Part shown: positions 1-8,747 of the stretch, in pieces
How positions within the stretch are numbered: the first letter of the stretch is position 1
Layout of the letters: each line of letters starts with the position of its first letter
Source of the DNA: Streptomyces yangpuensis
GTDB taxonomy: Bacteria > Actinomycetota > Actinomycetes > Streptomycetales > Streptomycetaceae
Length of the DNA: 64,000 nt
Assembly: GCF_001005295.1 (NCBI RefSeq)
Contig: NZ_LBMK01000003.1
Location: forward strand, 813,060 to 877,059
Direction: 5' to 3'
Notes under the pieces: model-generated
The model's input: only the letters and a program-made list of their open reading frames with translations
The model's database searches: none
What the model was told of the DNA's origin: nothing
Made by a program: the position numbers and the translations under genes

Positions 1-115
1 CCTGGAGACCAAGTCGATGCAGCTCCCGCAGGGCGAGGAGGGCCAGGTGGTCGGCCCGCGGCTGCGGGCCACCGAGGCCGCCCGCCCCGCGGACACCGAG
101 AGGAACGACGGATGA
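1..115 (+). CDS. C-terminal end of an upstream gene (partial)
   Basis: A reading frame open from the left edge (codons start at base 2) ends in TGA at 113-115, overlapping the ATG of the next gene in an ATGA junction. Only 37 residues are visible; they are hydrophilic, rich in Gly, Arg and Glu, with no motif I recognise. The 4-bp overlap shows it belongs to the same operon as the A-PCP gene, so the cluster continues to the left. The family cannot be named from this fragment. Confidence 0.6.
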   Translation, partial: LETKSMQLPQGEEGQVVGPRLRATEAARPADTERNDG

Positions 116-1944
116 CCGAGCCCCATGCCGGGCCGGCCGGGGCGGATGCCCCGGGCGGGCTCCCGCCGCTGTTCGACCGCCTGGAACGGTGGACCCGCGA
201 ACAGCCGAACGAGACCGCGGTCAAGGCCGTGGACGGCAACCTCACCTACGCGGCCCTCACCGCCCGCACCGCCCGGTACGCCGCCGCCCTCGCCCGCGCC
301 GGAGTCGGCCCGGAGACCGCGGTCGGGCTCCTGCTGGGCCGCTCCCGCGAGAGCGTGCCCGCCCTGCTCGCCGTCTGGAGCCTGGGCGGGACCGCCGTAC
401 CGCTCGACCCCGGCCACCCGGTGGAGCGGCTCGGCGGCGTCCTGCGCGACGCCGGGGCCGCCGTCCTGGTCGCCACCGGTGTGCCCGCCGGCCTGGAGAC
501 CGGCGGGACCGTCCTGCTGACCCCCCGCGAGGTCCGCCGCGGCGCCCCGGGGGCGCTCGCCGTGACCCTGCCCGCCGCCGACACCTGCGCCTACCTCATC
601 TACACCTCCGGAACCACCGGCCGCCCCAAGGGCGTCGAGGTCACCTACCGCGGCCTGGACACCTTCGTCGAGGCCCTCGCCGGGCTCGGCCTGCCCCCCG
701 GCGGACTCGGACTCAACGCCGTCTCGCCCGCCTTCGACGGCTGGCTCTGGTGCACCCTGCTCTACCTCGTCCACGGCCAGGGGGTGGCCCTCACCGACCT
801 CTCCCTCGACGGACTGCGGCAGGCCGCCGTGGAGGGCCGCGAACCGCTGCCCGCGGGATTGCGCACGGTCTCCCTCACCCCGTCGCTGCTTGCCGCCCAC
901 GGCGCGGGATTCGACTCCGCCGAGGTCGTCGTCGTCGCGGGGGAGGCCTGCCCGGCCGCACTCGCCGAGCGGTTCGCCGACGGCCGAAGGCTGCTCAACG
1001 TGTACGGGCCGACGGAGGTGACCATCGCCGCCACCTGGGCCGACAGCCGACGAGGGGACGACGTGACCACCATCGGACGACCGCTGCCCGGCTACCGGGC
1101 CTACGTGCTGGACGAGGATCTGCGGCCGGTGCCCGCGGGCACCGAGGGCGAGCTGTACCTCGGCGGGCCCGCCGTCGCCCGCGGCTACCGCGGCCGCCCC
1201 GGACTCACCGCGAGCCGCTTCCTGCCCGACCCGTTCCAGGGCGGCGGCACCCGCATGTACCGCACCGGCGACGTGGTGATCCGCCGCGACGGGGGCGAAC
1301 TGGAGTACCGGGGACGCCGGGACGACCAGGTCAAGATCCGCGGCCACCGCATCGAACTCGGCGAAGTGGAACGCATCGCCGCCGAACTCCCCGAGGTCGT
1401 CGCCGCCGCCTGCTGTCCGCTGCCCCCGGGCCAGACCCTCGGCCTCGCCGTCGTCGCGGCGCCCGGCGTCGACGACCCGGCCGGACTCGCCACGCGGGTC
1501 GTGGAGCGCTGCCGCAAGCAGCTGCCCGCTGCCGCGGTGCCGGCCACGGTGCGGGTACTGGACCGGATCCCTACCCTGACCACCGGCAAGGCCGACCGCG
1601 CGGCCCTCGCCCGGGCCCTGGCCGAGCCGGAGGGCGACGCGGCGCCCGGCCCGTCCGGGAGCGGCCCGGTGAGCCCCAGCGAGCGCACCGTGATGACGGT
1701 GTGGGCCGAGGTGCTCGCCACCGAGGTCCCCGGCCCCGACGCGGACTTCTTCGACCTGGGCGGCCACTCCCTGGCCGCCGCCCGCGTGGTGTCGGAGCTG
1801 CGCCGCACCACCGGTCTGCGCGTCGGCCTCGGCGCGCTGCTGGCCCGGCCGACGGTCGCCGACGTGGCCGCCGAGATCGACCGGCTCGCCGCCGAGCTGG
1901 CCGCGCCCGCCACCGGCGCGGCCGACGCCGCCGAGGGGGCGTAG
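112..1944 (+). CDS. Free-standing NRPS A-PCP didomain, probably loading an aromatic amino acid
   Basis: A 610-aa adenylation (about 25-495) plus carrier (about 520-590) protein with no condensation or release domain. Visible motifs are A3 LIYTSGTTGRPKG, A5 NVYGPTE, A7 YRTGD, A8 with KIRGHRIELGEVE, and a PCP core LGGHSL carrying the pantetheine Ser near 553. The A10 lysine region reads TTGKADR instead of NGKxDR. Hand alignment to GrsA gives the pocket D-G-W-L-V-A-V-I-A-K: Asp235 is present, so an alpha-amino acid is expected, and the pocket resembles Phe-type sites with an enlarging A236G, which suits Phe, Tyr or Trp. Free A-PCP proteins next to a P450, an MbtH-like protein and a thioesterase are known as platforms for beta-hydroxylation of a tethered amino acid (NovH/NovI, NikP1/NikQ). 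All of these partners follow directly. The substrate is inference. Confidence 0.9.
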   Translation: MTEPHAGPAGADAPGGLPPLFDRLERWTREQPNETAVKAVDGNLTYAALTARTARYAAALARAGVGPETAVGLLLGRSRESVPALLAVWSLGGTAVPLDPGHPVERLGGVLRDAGAAVLVATGVPAGLETGGTVLLTPREVRRGAPGALAVTLPAADTCAYLIYTSGTTGRPKGVEVTYRGLDTFVEALAGLGLPPGGLGLNAVSPAFDGWLWCTLLYLVHGQGVALTDLSLDGLRQAAVEGREPLPAGLRTVSLTPSLLAAHGAGFDSAEVVVVAGEACPAALAERFADGRRLLNVYGPTEVTIAATWADSRRGDDVTTIGRPLPGYRAYVLDEDLRPVPAGTEGELYLGGPAVARGYRGRPGLTASRFLPDPFQGGGTRMYRTGDVVIRRDGGELEYRGRRDDQVKIRGHRIELGEVERIAAELPEVVAAACCPLPPGQTLGLAVVAAPGVDDPAGLATRVVERCRKQLPAAAVPATVRVLDRIPTLTTGKADRAALARALAEPEGDAAPGPSGSGPVSPSERTVMTVWAEVLATEVPGPDADFFDLGGHSLAAARVVSELRRTTGLRVGLGALLARPTVADVAAEIDRLAAELAAPATGAADAAEGA

Positions 1945-1947
1945 ACC

Positions 1948-2700
1948 ATGGGCACCTGGATCTCCACCTGGACGGCGGACCCCGCCGACCCGGCCCTGCC
2001 CGTGCTGCTGTGCCTGCCCCCCGCAGGGGCCGGCTGCCAGCAGTTCCGCGCCTGGCAGCCCGCGCTGGAGGGCACCGCGCAGGTGTACGGCGTACAGCTG
2101 CCGGGCCGGGAGAACCGCTGGCGGGAGCCCATGCCGGACACCTTCGACGAGGCCGTCGACGCCATCGCGGCCGAACTGGTGTCCACCATCGGGAACCGGC
2201 CGCTGATCGTCTTCGGCCACAGCTTCGGCGGCCTCCTCGGCTACGAGGTCTCCCGCCGCGTCACCCCGCGCGCCCTGGTGGTCAGCGGCTGCCGGGCCCC
2301 CGGCCACTGGACCGGAGCCGGCCGCGGCATCGTCGACGACGGGGAGGAGCTGGACAAGCTCTTCGACACCGCCGGCCTCGATCCCGAGCTGCTCGACGAG
2401 GACACCCGGGCGCTGATGGTCGCCATGCTCCGCAAGGACGCCCAGCTGTCCCTGAGCTACGTCCACCGGCCCGGCGTCCGCCTCTCCGTCCCCGTGCACG
2501 CCTGGGGCGCCGACGGCGACGAGACCGTCAGCGCGGCCGACCTGGAGGGCTGGGCCGCGGTCACCACCGGCGGCTTCACCCGGCACACCACCACCGGCGG
2601 CCACCACGCCGTACTGCGCCGCCCCCAGCCCGTACTGGACCACCTCAGCACCCTGCTGCACGGCGAGGGAGCCTCCCTCGCCCCGACCGCGACCGCCTGA
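1948..2700 (+). CDS. Type II thioesterase
   Basis: A 250-aa alpha/beta-hydrolase thioesterase starting 3 bases after the A-PCP stop. The N-terminal LLCLPPAGAGCQQF motif, nucleophile elbow FGHSFGG (Ser near 93) and a C-terminal GGHHAV histidine mark the RifR/GrsT type II family. These free enzymes hydrolyse acyl or aminoacyl groups from carrier domains, either to edit stalled synthetases or to release a tailored amino acid. Its place between the A-PCP protein and the MbtH/P450 pair favours release of the hydroxylated amino acid, the role proposed for NikP2 in nikkomycin, but general editing cannot be excluded. Confidence 0.9.
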   Translation: MGTWISTWTADPADPALPVLLCLPPAGAGCQQFRAWQPALEGTAQVYGVQLPGRENRWREPMPDTFDEAVDAIAAELVSTIGNRPLIVFGHSFGGLLGYEVSRRVTPRALVVSGCRAPGHWTGAGRGIVDDGEELDKLFDTAGLDPELLDEDTRALMVAMLRKDAQLSLSYVHRPGVRLSVPVHAWGADGDETVSAADLEGWAAVTTGGFTRHTTTGGHHAVLRRPQPVLDHLSTLLHGEGASLAPTATA

Positions 2701-2740
2701 CAGCCCTCCCGCACCCATCGGCCCGAGCCCGGAGGACACC

Positions 2741-2920
2741 GTGCCCACCACCCACCAGGTCCTCGTGAACCACGAGGGGCAGTACGCGCTGTACCCCGCC
2801 ACGCGCGAGACGCCCGACGGCTGGACGCCGGCCGGCTTCGACGGCACCGAGGACGAATGCGCCGCCTTCGTCGACGCCCACTGGCCCGACATCCGCCCGC
2901 TCAGCCTGCGAGGAGCCTGA
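2741..2920 (+). CDS. MbtH-like protein, sequence variant
   Basis: A 59-aa protein with a GTG start behind GGAGG at 2731-2735. It matches the MbtH family along its length: NHEGQY near the start, PDGW in the middle, and DIRPLSL at the end. MbtH-like proteins bind adenylation domains and are often needed for their solubility or activity. The family signature NxExQxSxWP is altered to NHEGQYALYP, so the conserved Ser and first Trp are Ala and Tyr; those residues lie in the A-domain contact. The later CLxxI becomes CAAFV. Its partner is probably the A-PCP protein upstream, though other A domains in the cluster could also use it. The P450 starts one base after its stop. Confidence 0.88.
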   Translation: MPTTHQVLVNHEGQYALYPATRETPDGWTPAGFDGTEDECAAFVDAHWPDIRPLSLRGA

Positions 2921-2921
2921 G

Positions 2922-4136
2922 ATGGAGATCGACCTGCTCGACCCGGGCCCCTTCGGCCGCAACGACTTCTGGCCGACGTTCACCTGGCTGCGCGCCAACT
3001 CGCCGGTCCACTGGCACCCCGAGCCCGGCAGCGACGACGGCGGCTTCTGGGCGCTGAGCCGGCACCGCGACATCATGAAGGTGTATGCCGACAGCGACAC
3101 CTTCGTCTCGGCCCGCGGCATGCGGCTGGGCAGCGACCCCGCCGCCGTCGCCGCGGTCGCCCAGCGCATGCTCATCGTCTCCGACGTCCCGCACCACACC
3201 CGCCTCAAGCGGGCCCTGGGCCAGGCCTTCGGCCCCCAGCAGATGCCGCGCCTGGAAGCCCTCGTCGAGCAGGTCGTCGCCGACCTGGTCACCGAGGCCG
3301 CCGAAGCCGACGAACTGGACTTCATCGACCTGGCCAAACAACTGCCCAACCGGGTGGTGTGCGCCATCCTGGGCATCCCGCGCGCCGACTGGGCCTGGAT
3401 CGGCGCCCTGACCACCGACGCCTTCGATTCCCCGGACGAGGCGGTGCGCAGCAACGCCCACTCGGAGATCTTCCTCTACTTCATCGAGCTGCTCGCCGAG
3501 CGCCGGGCCCGCCCCGGCGAGGACCTGGTCAGCCAGATCGCCCACGACACCCTCGTGGACGAGGGCGACGGCAGCGAACGGCCGCTCAGCGACCACGAGA
3601 TCGTCTTCAATCTCAACGGCGTCCTGTCCGGCGCCAACGAGACCACCCGCTACTCGGCGGCCGGCGCGGTCCACATGTTCGCCGAACACCCCGACCAGTG
3701 GCGGCTGCTGCGCCGCCTCGGCCCGGACGGCATCGCCCCGGCGGTCGAGGAGATCCTGCGCTGGACCACACCGGGGGTGCACGCCCTGCGCACCGCCGCG
3801 CACGACACCGAGATCGCCGGGACGCCCATCGCCGCCGGCGCCCGCGTCACACTGTGGAACGTCTCGGCCAACCGGGACGAGGACGTCTTCGCAGACCCGC
3901 ACTCCTTCCGGGTCGACCGCCGCCCCAACCGGCACGTCGCCTTCGGCCACGGCCGCCACCTCTGCCTCGGCGCCCGCCTCGCCCGCTTCGAACTCGGCGC
4001 CCTGCTCACCGAGATGCTCGCCGTACTGGACGGGTTCGAACTGACCGGTCCCGCCACCTTCAACTCGTCCAACTTCACCTGGGGGATCAACAGTCTCCCC
4101 GTGCGGCTGCTGCGCAGCCGAGCCTTCGCGAAGTAA
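2922..4136 (+). CDS. Cytochrome P450, probable beta-hydroxylase of a carrier-bound amino acid
   Basis: A 404-aa soluble bacterial P450. Signatures are the I-helix SGANETTR (acid-alcohol pair Glu-Thr), the K-helix EEILRW, and the heme loop FGHGRHLCLGARLAR with the cysteine ligand near 347. Size and motifs fit the actinobacterial CYP enzymes that act on aminoacyl carrier proteins. The gene follows the MbtH-like gene with one intervening base and forms a compact A-PCP/TE/MbtH/P450 cassette, which is the basis for proposing beta-hydroxylation of the amino acid held on the didomain protein. Redox partners are not in the cluster; an FprA-like reductase lies at 49908-51284 but far from it. Aromatic ring oxidation is a possible alternative. 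Confidence 0.9.
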   Translation: MEIDLLDPGPFGRNDFWPTFTWLRANSPVHWHPEPGSDDGGFWALSRHRDIMKVYADSDTFVSARGMRLGSDPAAVAAVAQRMLIVSDVPHHTRLKRALGQAFGPQQMPRLEALVEQVVADLVTEAAEADELDFIDLAKQLPNRVVCAILGIPRADWAWIGALTTDAFDSPDEAVRSNAHSEIFLYFIELLAERRARPGEDLVSQIAHDTLVDEGDGSERPLSDHEIVFNLNGVLSGANETTRYSAAGAVHMFAEHPDQWRLLRRLGPDGIAPAVEEILRWTTPGVHALRTAAHDTEIAGTPIAAGARVTLWNVSANRDEDVFADPHSFRVDRRPNRHVAFGHGRHLCLGARLARFELGALLTEMLAVLDGFELTGPATFNSSNFTWGINSLPVRLLRSRAFAK

Positions 4137-4151
4137 GAAAGGGCCCGTACT

Positions 4152-7100
4152 GTGACCACCGCACTCGTCGACTTCAACCGTTCGGACGCCGCGTTCCCCG
4201 CGACCGGGTATCCCGAACTCCTCGCCGCACAGGCCGCCCGCACCCCCACGGCCACCGCCCTCGCGCACGGCGACCGCTCCTGGACCTATGCCGAGGTGGA
4301 GGCCGCCACCAACCGCCTGGCGCACGCGCTGATCGCCCGCGGCGCCGCGCCCGGCACCCGGATCGGGCTCTGCTATCCGCGCAGCGCCGAGTACGTCCTC
4401 GGCTCCCTGGCGATCCTCAAGACCGGCGCGGCGATCGTCGCCCTCGACCCGGTCAACCCCGACGACCGGCTCGCCGCGATGATCGGCGACGCGGACCCGC
4501 TGCTGGTGCTCACCCCGGCCGAACTCGCCCGCCGGATACCCGAGGACGTCCCGCGGGCCGAGGTCGCCACCGCCGGCCAGGGCCACCCGGACACCGCGCC
4601 CGCGTCCGTGACCGGACCCGACACCGTCAGCCACCTCATCTACACCTCCGGCTCCACCGGCACCCCCAAGGCCGTCCTGGAGCGGCACGGCGCGCTCACC
4701 AACCTGGTCCACTGGACCACCCGTGCCTACGGCGTCCGGCCCGGCGACCGCGCCTCCTGGATGTCCACCCCCGGCTTCGCCGTCCAGATCATGGAGTGGC
4801 TCGCGTACCTGCCGGCCGGCGCCGCGATCCACATCCCCGAGGCGGGGCAGGCGCAGACCCCCGAGCAGATCCGCGACTGGCTGGCCGGCGAGGGCATCAC
4901 CCACACCATGCTGGTGGCCGCGCTGGCCGAGCCCGTGTGGGGGCTTGACTGGCCGGCGGACACCGCGCTGCGGATCCTGGTGACCACGGCCGAGCGCGTG
5001 CACAGCTGGCCGCCCGTCGACACCCCCTTCCGCGTGGTGATGACCTACGGCACCACCGAGACCACCAACGTCCTGTCCTGCCTCGACCTCGGCGCCGGCA
5101 CCGACTTCACCAGCCAGGCCACCTCCGACGAGGTCCGGGCCACCCGCCAGGTCCCGGTCGGCGTGCCCATCGCCAACCTGCGCGTCCACCTCCTGGACGA
5201 GGACGGCCGCCCGGTCCCCGAGGGCGAGGTCGGCCGGCTGCACGTCTCCGGGGCCGGGGTCGCGGCCGGCTACCACGGCCGTCCCGAGCTCACCGCCGCC
5301 AAGTTCCTCCCCAACTTCCTGCCCGACGACCCGCACCCGGTGCTCTACGACACCGGCGACCTCGCCCGCCGCCGCGAGGACGGCGCCGTCGAGCTCCTCG
5401 GCCGCTCCGACTCCCAGGTCAAGATCCGCGGCTTCCGTGTCGAGCTCGGCGAGGTCGAGACGCACATCGCGCGCCTCGACGGCGTCGCCGAGGCCGTCGT
5501 CGTCACCCAGGAGAGGGGCCCGGGCGACAAGCGTCTCATCGCCTACGTGTCCCCGGCCGGCGGGGCCGAACCCGACTCGGCCACGGTCCGCGCCGAGGTC
5601 GCCCGTACCCTGCCCTACTACATGGTCCCCGCCTCCGTCGTCGTGCTGCCCTCCCTCCCGCGGCTGCCCAACGGCAAGGTAGACCGCCGCAGCCTGCCCG
5701 AGCCCCCCGAGGGCCGCGACGGCGTCGGCGCCGGCTACGAGGCACCGCGCAACGAGGTCGAGGACGGCCTGAGCCGGCTGTGGGCCGACGCGTTCCGCAC
5801 CGACGGCGTCGGCATCCACGACAACTTCTTCGAGCTGGGCGGGCATTCGCTGCTGGCCTTCCAGCTCATCGACGAGATCCGCCGCCGCTACGGCGTCGAG
5901 CTGAGCCTCTCCGACCTGTCCACCTGCCCCACCGTCGCCGAGCTCGCCACCCTGGTCACCACCGAACGCGCCGGCGGACGCGGCTCCTTCGGCGGCCTCC
6001 CTGCGATCGTCCCCGACCCGGCCGCGCGCTTCGATCCCTTCCCGCTGACCGAGAGCCAGCAGGCCCTGTGGATCGGCCGCGGCGGCCTCGTCGAACTCGG
6101 CAACGTCGGCTGCCACGGCTACTTCGAGTGGGAGAGCGAGAAGCTCGACGTCGAGCGCTTCGAGGGCGCCTGGCGCCGGCTCGTCGAACGCCACGACGCC
6201 CTGCGCACCCGTGTCCTGCCCGACGGCACCCAGCAGGTCTTCGAGGAGATCCCGGACTACGAGATCCCCGTCACCGACTTCGGCGGCCTCGACGAGGAGA
6301 CCCGCGCCGCCGAACTGGCCGCCCTGCGCGAGCGGCTGTCCCACCAGGTGCTCGACGCCGACGCCTGGCCGCTGTTCGACGTGCGCATCAGCCTCCTCGG
6401 CGGCGGCCGGGCCCGCATTCACCTCTCGCTGGACTTCCTCGTCGCCGACGCCTGGAGCTACTTCCAGGTCCTCATCCCCGACCTGGTCACCTACTACGTG
6501 GAACCGGACGCCGAACTCGCTCCGCTGGAGCTGACCTTCCGCGACTACGTGCTCGCCGTCGGGAACTCGCTGCGCGACAGCGAGATCTACCGGCGCTCCG
6601 AGTGGTACTGGCGCGACCGCCTCGCCACCCTCCCGCCCGCCCCCGCGCTGCCCGAGCGCCCGGCCGACGCCCCCGAGCTGCCGGTCCGGTTCGAACGGCG
6701 CAGCCACGTCGTCTCCCCGGAGCAGTGGACCCGGATTCAGGAGAGGGCGCACGCCCGCGAGGTGACCCCCTCCGGGGTGCTGGCCGCCGCCTACGCCGAG
6801 ATCCTCGGCCGGGCCTCGGGACAGGCCCGCTTCACCATCAACTTCCCGCTCTTCAACCGGCTCCCGCTACACCCGCAGGTCAACGCCCTGCTCGCGGACA
6901 CCACCACCACCCTGTTGCTCGCCGTCGAACAGCAGGACTCCACCTTCGCCGGGCGCGCGCAGGCCGTCCAGCGCCGCCTGTGGGCCGACCTGGAGCACCG
7001 CTACTTCAGCGGGGTGCAGGTCCTGCGCGAGCTGACCAAGCTGCGCGGCTCCCTCGCTCCGGCCATGCCCGTGGTGATGACCAGCCTTGCCGGCCACCCG

Positions 7101-8090
7101 CCGCAGTACGAGGAGACCGAACTGGGCGCCCCGGTCTACGGGATCTCCCAGACCCCCCAGGTTTCCCTCGACTTCCAGGTGTTCGAGAAGCCCGAAGGAC
7201 TCACCTTCAACTGGGACTTCCTGCCCGCCGTCTACCCCGACGGGCTCATCGACTCCATGTTCGAGGAGTTCACCGCGCTGCTGGAGGCCCTCGGCGAGGA
7301 CGAGGAATGGGAGCGGTACTCCCCGCCGCCCGGCGAGGAGGGCGCCGACCAGGCCAGGGCCGAGGAGCGCGACACCGGCGACGCCTGGGAGCGCTACTGG
7401 GCCGGCATCCAGCGCACCGGCCGCGGCGGCGACGTCATCTGGGACGCCGACAGCGGCGAGGAGTTCCAGTGGCTCCTCGACCAGGCGCAGCGCCACTTCC
7501 GCGCCGGCCTGCCGCTCATCGACCTCGGCTGTGGCAACGGCCGCTACAGCCGGGAACTCGCCCCGCACTACCCGAAGGTCGTCGGCGTCGACGTGTCCGT
7601 CAGCGCCATCGACCACGCCAGGCGCGAGGCGGAGGGCGTGCCGAACGTCGACTACCTGGCGATCGACATGACCGACGCCGAACAGGCCGCGGTCCTGGGG
7701 GAGGGGCCCTACAACATCTTCGTACGCGGCGTCTTCCACGTCCTGGACACCGAGGCCCGGGCCCGGCTCGCCGCGATCGCCGACCGGCTGCTGGGCGACG
7801 AGGGCACGCTGATCGTGCACGAGCCCGACTATTCCAGCAACTCCTTCGGCTACCTGGGCTTCGTCGGCGGCAAGCGGGGCCGCGCCGAGGACCTGGTCGG
7901 CCCGCTGGAGGCGGCCGGCGTCCGGCACTCGCACCGCTTCACCCGGCCCGAGCTGGCCGAGGCGTTCGGCGCCGAGGGCTGGGAGATCGTCGAGGACGAG
8001 GCGATAGAACTGCACGCCATCGACCCCCGGTCGGACTCCGACGCCCTGCGGCTGCCCGGCTACTACGCGGTGCTGCGCCGCAGGCGCTGA
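4152..8090 (+). CDS. NRPS A-PCP-Cy-MT with an A domain lacking Asp235
   Basis: A 1312-aa synthetase. A domain about 1-510 (A3 IYTSGSTGTPKAV, A10 NGKVDR), PCP about 530-600 (LGGHSL), heterocyclization (Cy) domain about 625-1060, class I SAM methyltransferase about 1075-1312 with IDLGCGNGRYS. The A4 motif reads GFAVQIMEW, placing Ala where Asp235 binds the alpha-amino group; my pocket read is A-V-M-M-V-T-T-N-V-K and A5 is YGTTET. This suggests a substrate without an alpha-amino group, such as an aryl acid starter. The Cy core DFLVADAWS keeps DxxxxDxxS, and the cyclization-linked Thr (VVMTS) and Asp (QVSLDFQ) are present, but the usual GDFT is ADTT. A C-terminal Cy-MT order is unusual; known siderophore MTs sit inside an A domain. 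The protein probably hands its acyl group to a separate Cy-A-PCP or C-A-PCP partner. Confidence 0.88.
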   Translation: MTTALVDFNRSDAAFPATGYPELLAAQAARTPTATALAHGDRSWTYAEVEAATNRLAHALIARGAAPGTRIGLCYPRSAEYVLGSLAILKTGAAIVALDPVNPDDRLAAMIGDADPLLVLTPAELARRIPEDVPRAEVATAGQGHPDTAPASVTGPDTVSHLIYTSGSTGTPKAVLERHGALTNLVHWTTRAYGVRPGDRASWMSTPGFAVQIMEWLAYLPAGAAIHIPEAGQAQTPEQIRDWLAGEGITHTMLVAALAEPVWGLDWPADTALRILVTTAERVHSWPPVDTPFRVVMTYGTTETTNVLSCLDLGAGTDFTSQATSDEVRATRQVPVGVPIANLRVHLLDEDGRPVPEGEVGRLHVSGAGVAAGYHGRPELTAAKFLPNFLPDDPHPVLYDTGDLARRREDGAVELLGRSDSQVKIRGFRVELGEVETHIARLDGVAEAVVVTQERGPGDKRLIAYVSPAGGAEPDSATVRAEVARTLPYYMVPASVVVLPSLPRLPNGKVDRRSLPEPPEGRDGVGAGYEAPRNEVEDGLSRLWADAFRTDGVGIHDNFFELGGHSLLAFQLIDEIRRRYGVELSLSDLSTCPTVAELATLVTTERAGGRGSFGGLPAIVPDPAARFDPFPLTESQQALWIGRGGLVELGNVGCHGYFEWESEKLDVERFEGAWRRLVERHDALRTRVLPDGTQQVFEEIPDYEIPVTDFGGLDEETRAAELAALRERLSHQVLDADAWPLFDVRISLLGGGRARIHLSLDFLVADAWSYFQVLIPDLVTYYVEPDAELAPLELTFRDYVLAVGNSLRDSEIYRRSEWYWRDRLATLPPAPALPERPADAPELPVRFERRSHVVSPEQWTRIQERAHAREVTPSGVLAAAYAEILGRASGQARFTINFPLFNRLPLHPQVNALLADTTTTLLLAVEQQDSTFAGRAQAVQRRLWADLEHRYFSGVQVLRELTKLRGSLAPAMPVVMTSLAGHPPQYEETELGAPVYGISQTPQVSLDFQVFEKPEGLTFNWDFLPAVYPDGLIDSMFEEFTALLEALGEDEEWERYSPPPGEEGADQARAEERDTGDAWERYWAGIQRTGRGGDVIWDADSGEEFQWLLDQAQRHFRAGLPLIDLGCGNGRYSRELAPHYPKVVGVDVSVSAIDHARREAEGVPNVDYLAIDMTDAEQAAVLGEGPYNIFVRGVFHVLDTEARARLAAIADRLLGDEGTLIVHEPDYSSNSFGYLGFVGGKRGRAEDLVGPLEAAGVRHSHRFTRPELAEAFGAEGWEIVEDEAIELHAIDPRSDSDALRLPGYYAVLRRRR

Positions 8091-8734
8091 TGGCCGGTCT
8101 CGCACTGGCCGGGCCGACCGGAGCGGTGCTGGCCGCGGCAGGGGACGTACGGGGGCTGTTCACCCGTACCGAACTGGACCGCGCCGGCGCCCTCCGGTCG
8201 GCCGGCGACCGGGACGACTTCCTGGCCGCGCACGCACTGGTCCGGCTCTGCGCCGGGCGGCTCCTGGGCCGCCCGGCGCAGAGCCTCACCGTCGTTCAGA
8301 GCTGCGGCTCCTGCGACCGGCCGCACGGCAGGCCGCGGCTGGCCGAGGCGCCCGGCACCGGCGTCAGCCTCGCGCACACCCGGGGCTGGGTCGCGGCCGC
8401 CGCGGCCGCCGGCCCCGTCGGCGTGGACGTGGAGGCCGCCGACGACGGCCCCCTGGACTGGCGGACGGCCTCGTCCGTCTGCACGGAGAAGGAACTGGCC
8501 GCCCTGCGGTCGGACACCCACCCCCGGCGCGCCTTCCTGCGCCAGTGGGTACGAAAGGAGTCCCTGGTCAAGGTCGGGGCGGGCACGCTCGATGAGCCGG
8601 CCCGCCTCGACCTTCCCGTCTTCGGGCAGGAGCCGCCGCGCTGGCACGGCTGGCGGCTGCTGGACTGGGGCGGCGCGGAGGCCGTCGGATGCGTGGCGGC
8701 CCGCGAGGAGATGCGGCTGCGGCTGCTCGGCTGA
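8090..8734 (+). CDS. Sfp-type 4'-phosphopantetheinyl transferase
   Basis: A 214-aa protein whose ATG overlaps the stop of the synthetase (TGATG). It carries the Sfp-class magnesium/CoA motif GVDVE near 110 and the second motif WVRKESLVK near 153. It transfers phosphopantetheine from CoA to the Ser of carrier domains, turning the cluster's PCPs into holo forms. The tight overlap argues for co-production with the A-PCP-Cy-MT protein. Nothing is missing from the family core. Confidence 0.92.
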   Translation: MAGLALAGPTGAVLAAAGDVRGLFTRTELDRAGALRSAGDRDDFLAAHALVRLCAGRLLGRPAQSLTVVQSCGSCDRPHGRPRLAEAPGTGVSLAHTRGWVAAAAAAGPVGVDVEAADDGPLDWRTASSVCTEKELAALRSDTHPRRAFLRQWVRKESLVKVGAGTLDEPARLDLPVFGQEPPRWHGWRLLDWGGAEAVGCVAAREEMRLRLLG

Positions 8735-8747
8735 AAGACTGGATCAC

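Noticed and set aside
2922..4136. A TxtE-like nitrating P450 served by the NO synthase
   Set aside because: The P450 is embedded in an A-PCP/MbtH/TE cassette that indicates a carrier-bound substrate, and the NOS gene is about 38 kb away. No thaxtomin-type synthetase is seen.
2901..6752. A 1283-aa open frame on the - strand across the P450 and first synthetase
   Set aside because: It is antisense to well-recognised P450 and NRPS motifs; its protein is Gly/Val/Asp-rich without domains, as expected for a mirror frame in GC-rich DNA. The same applies to the long frames at 10984-16017 (-), 15275-18910 (-) and 25106-30067 (+).
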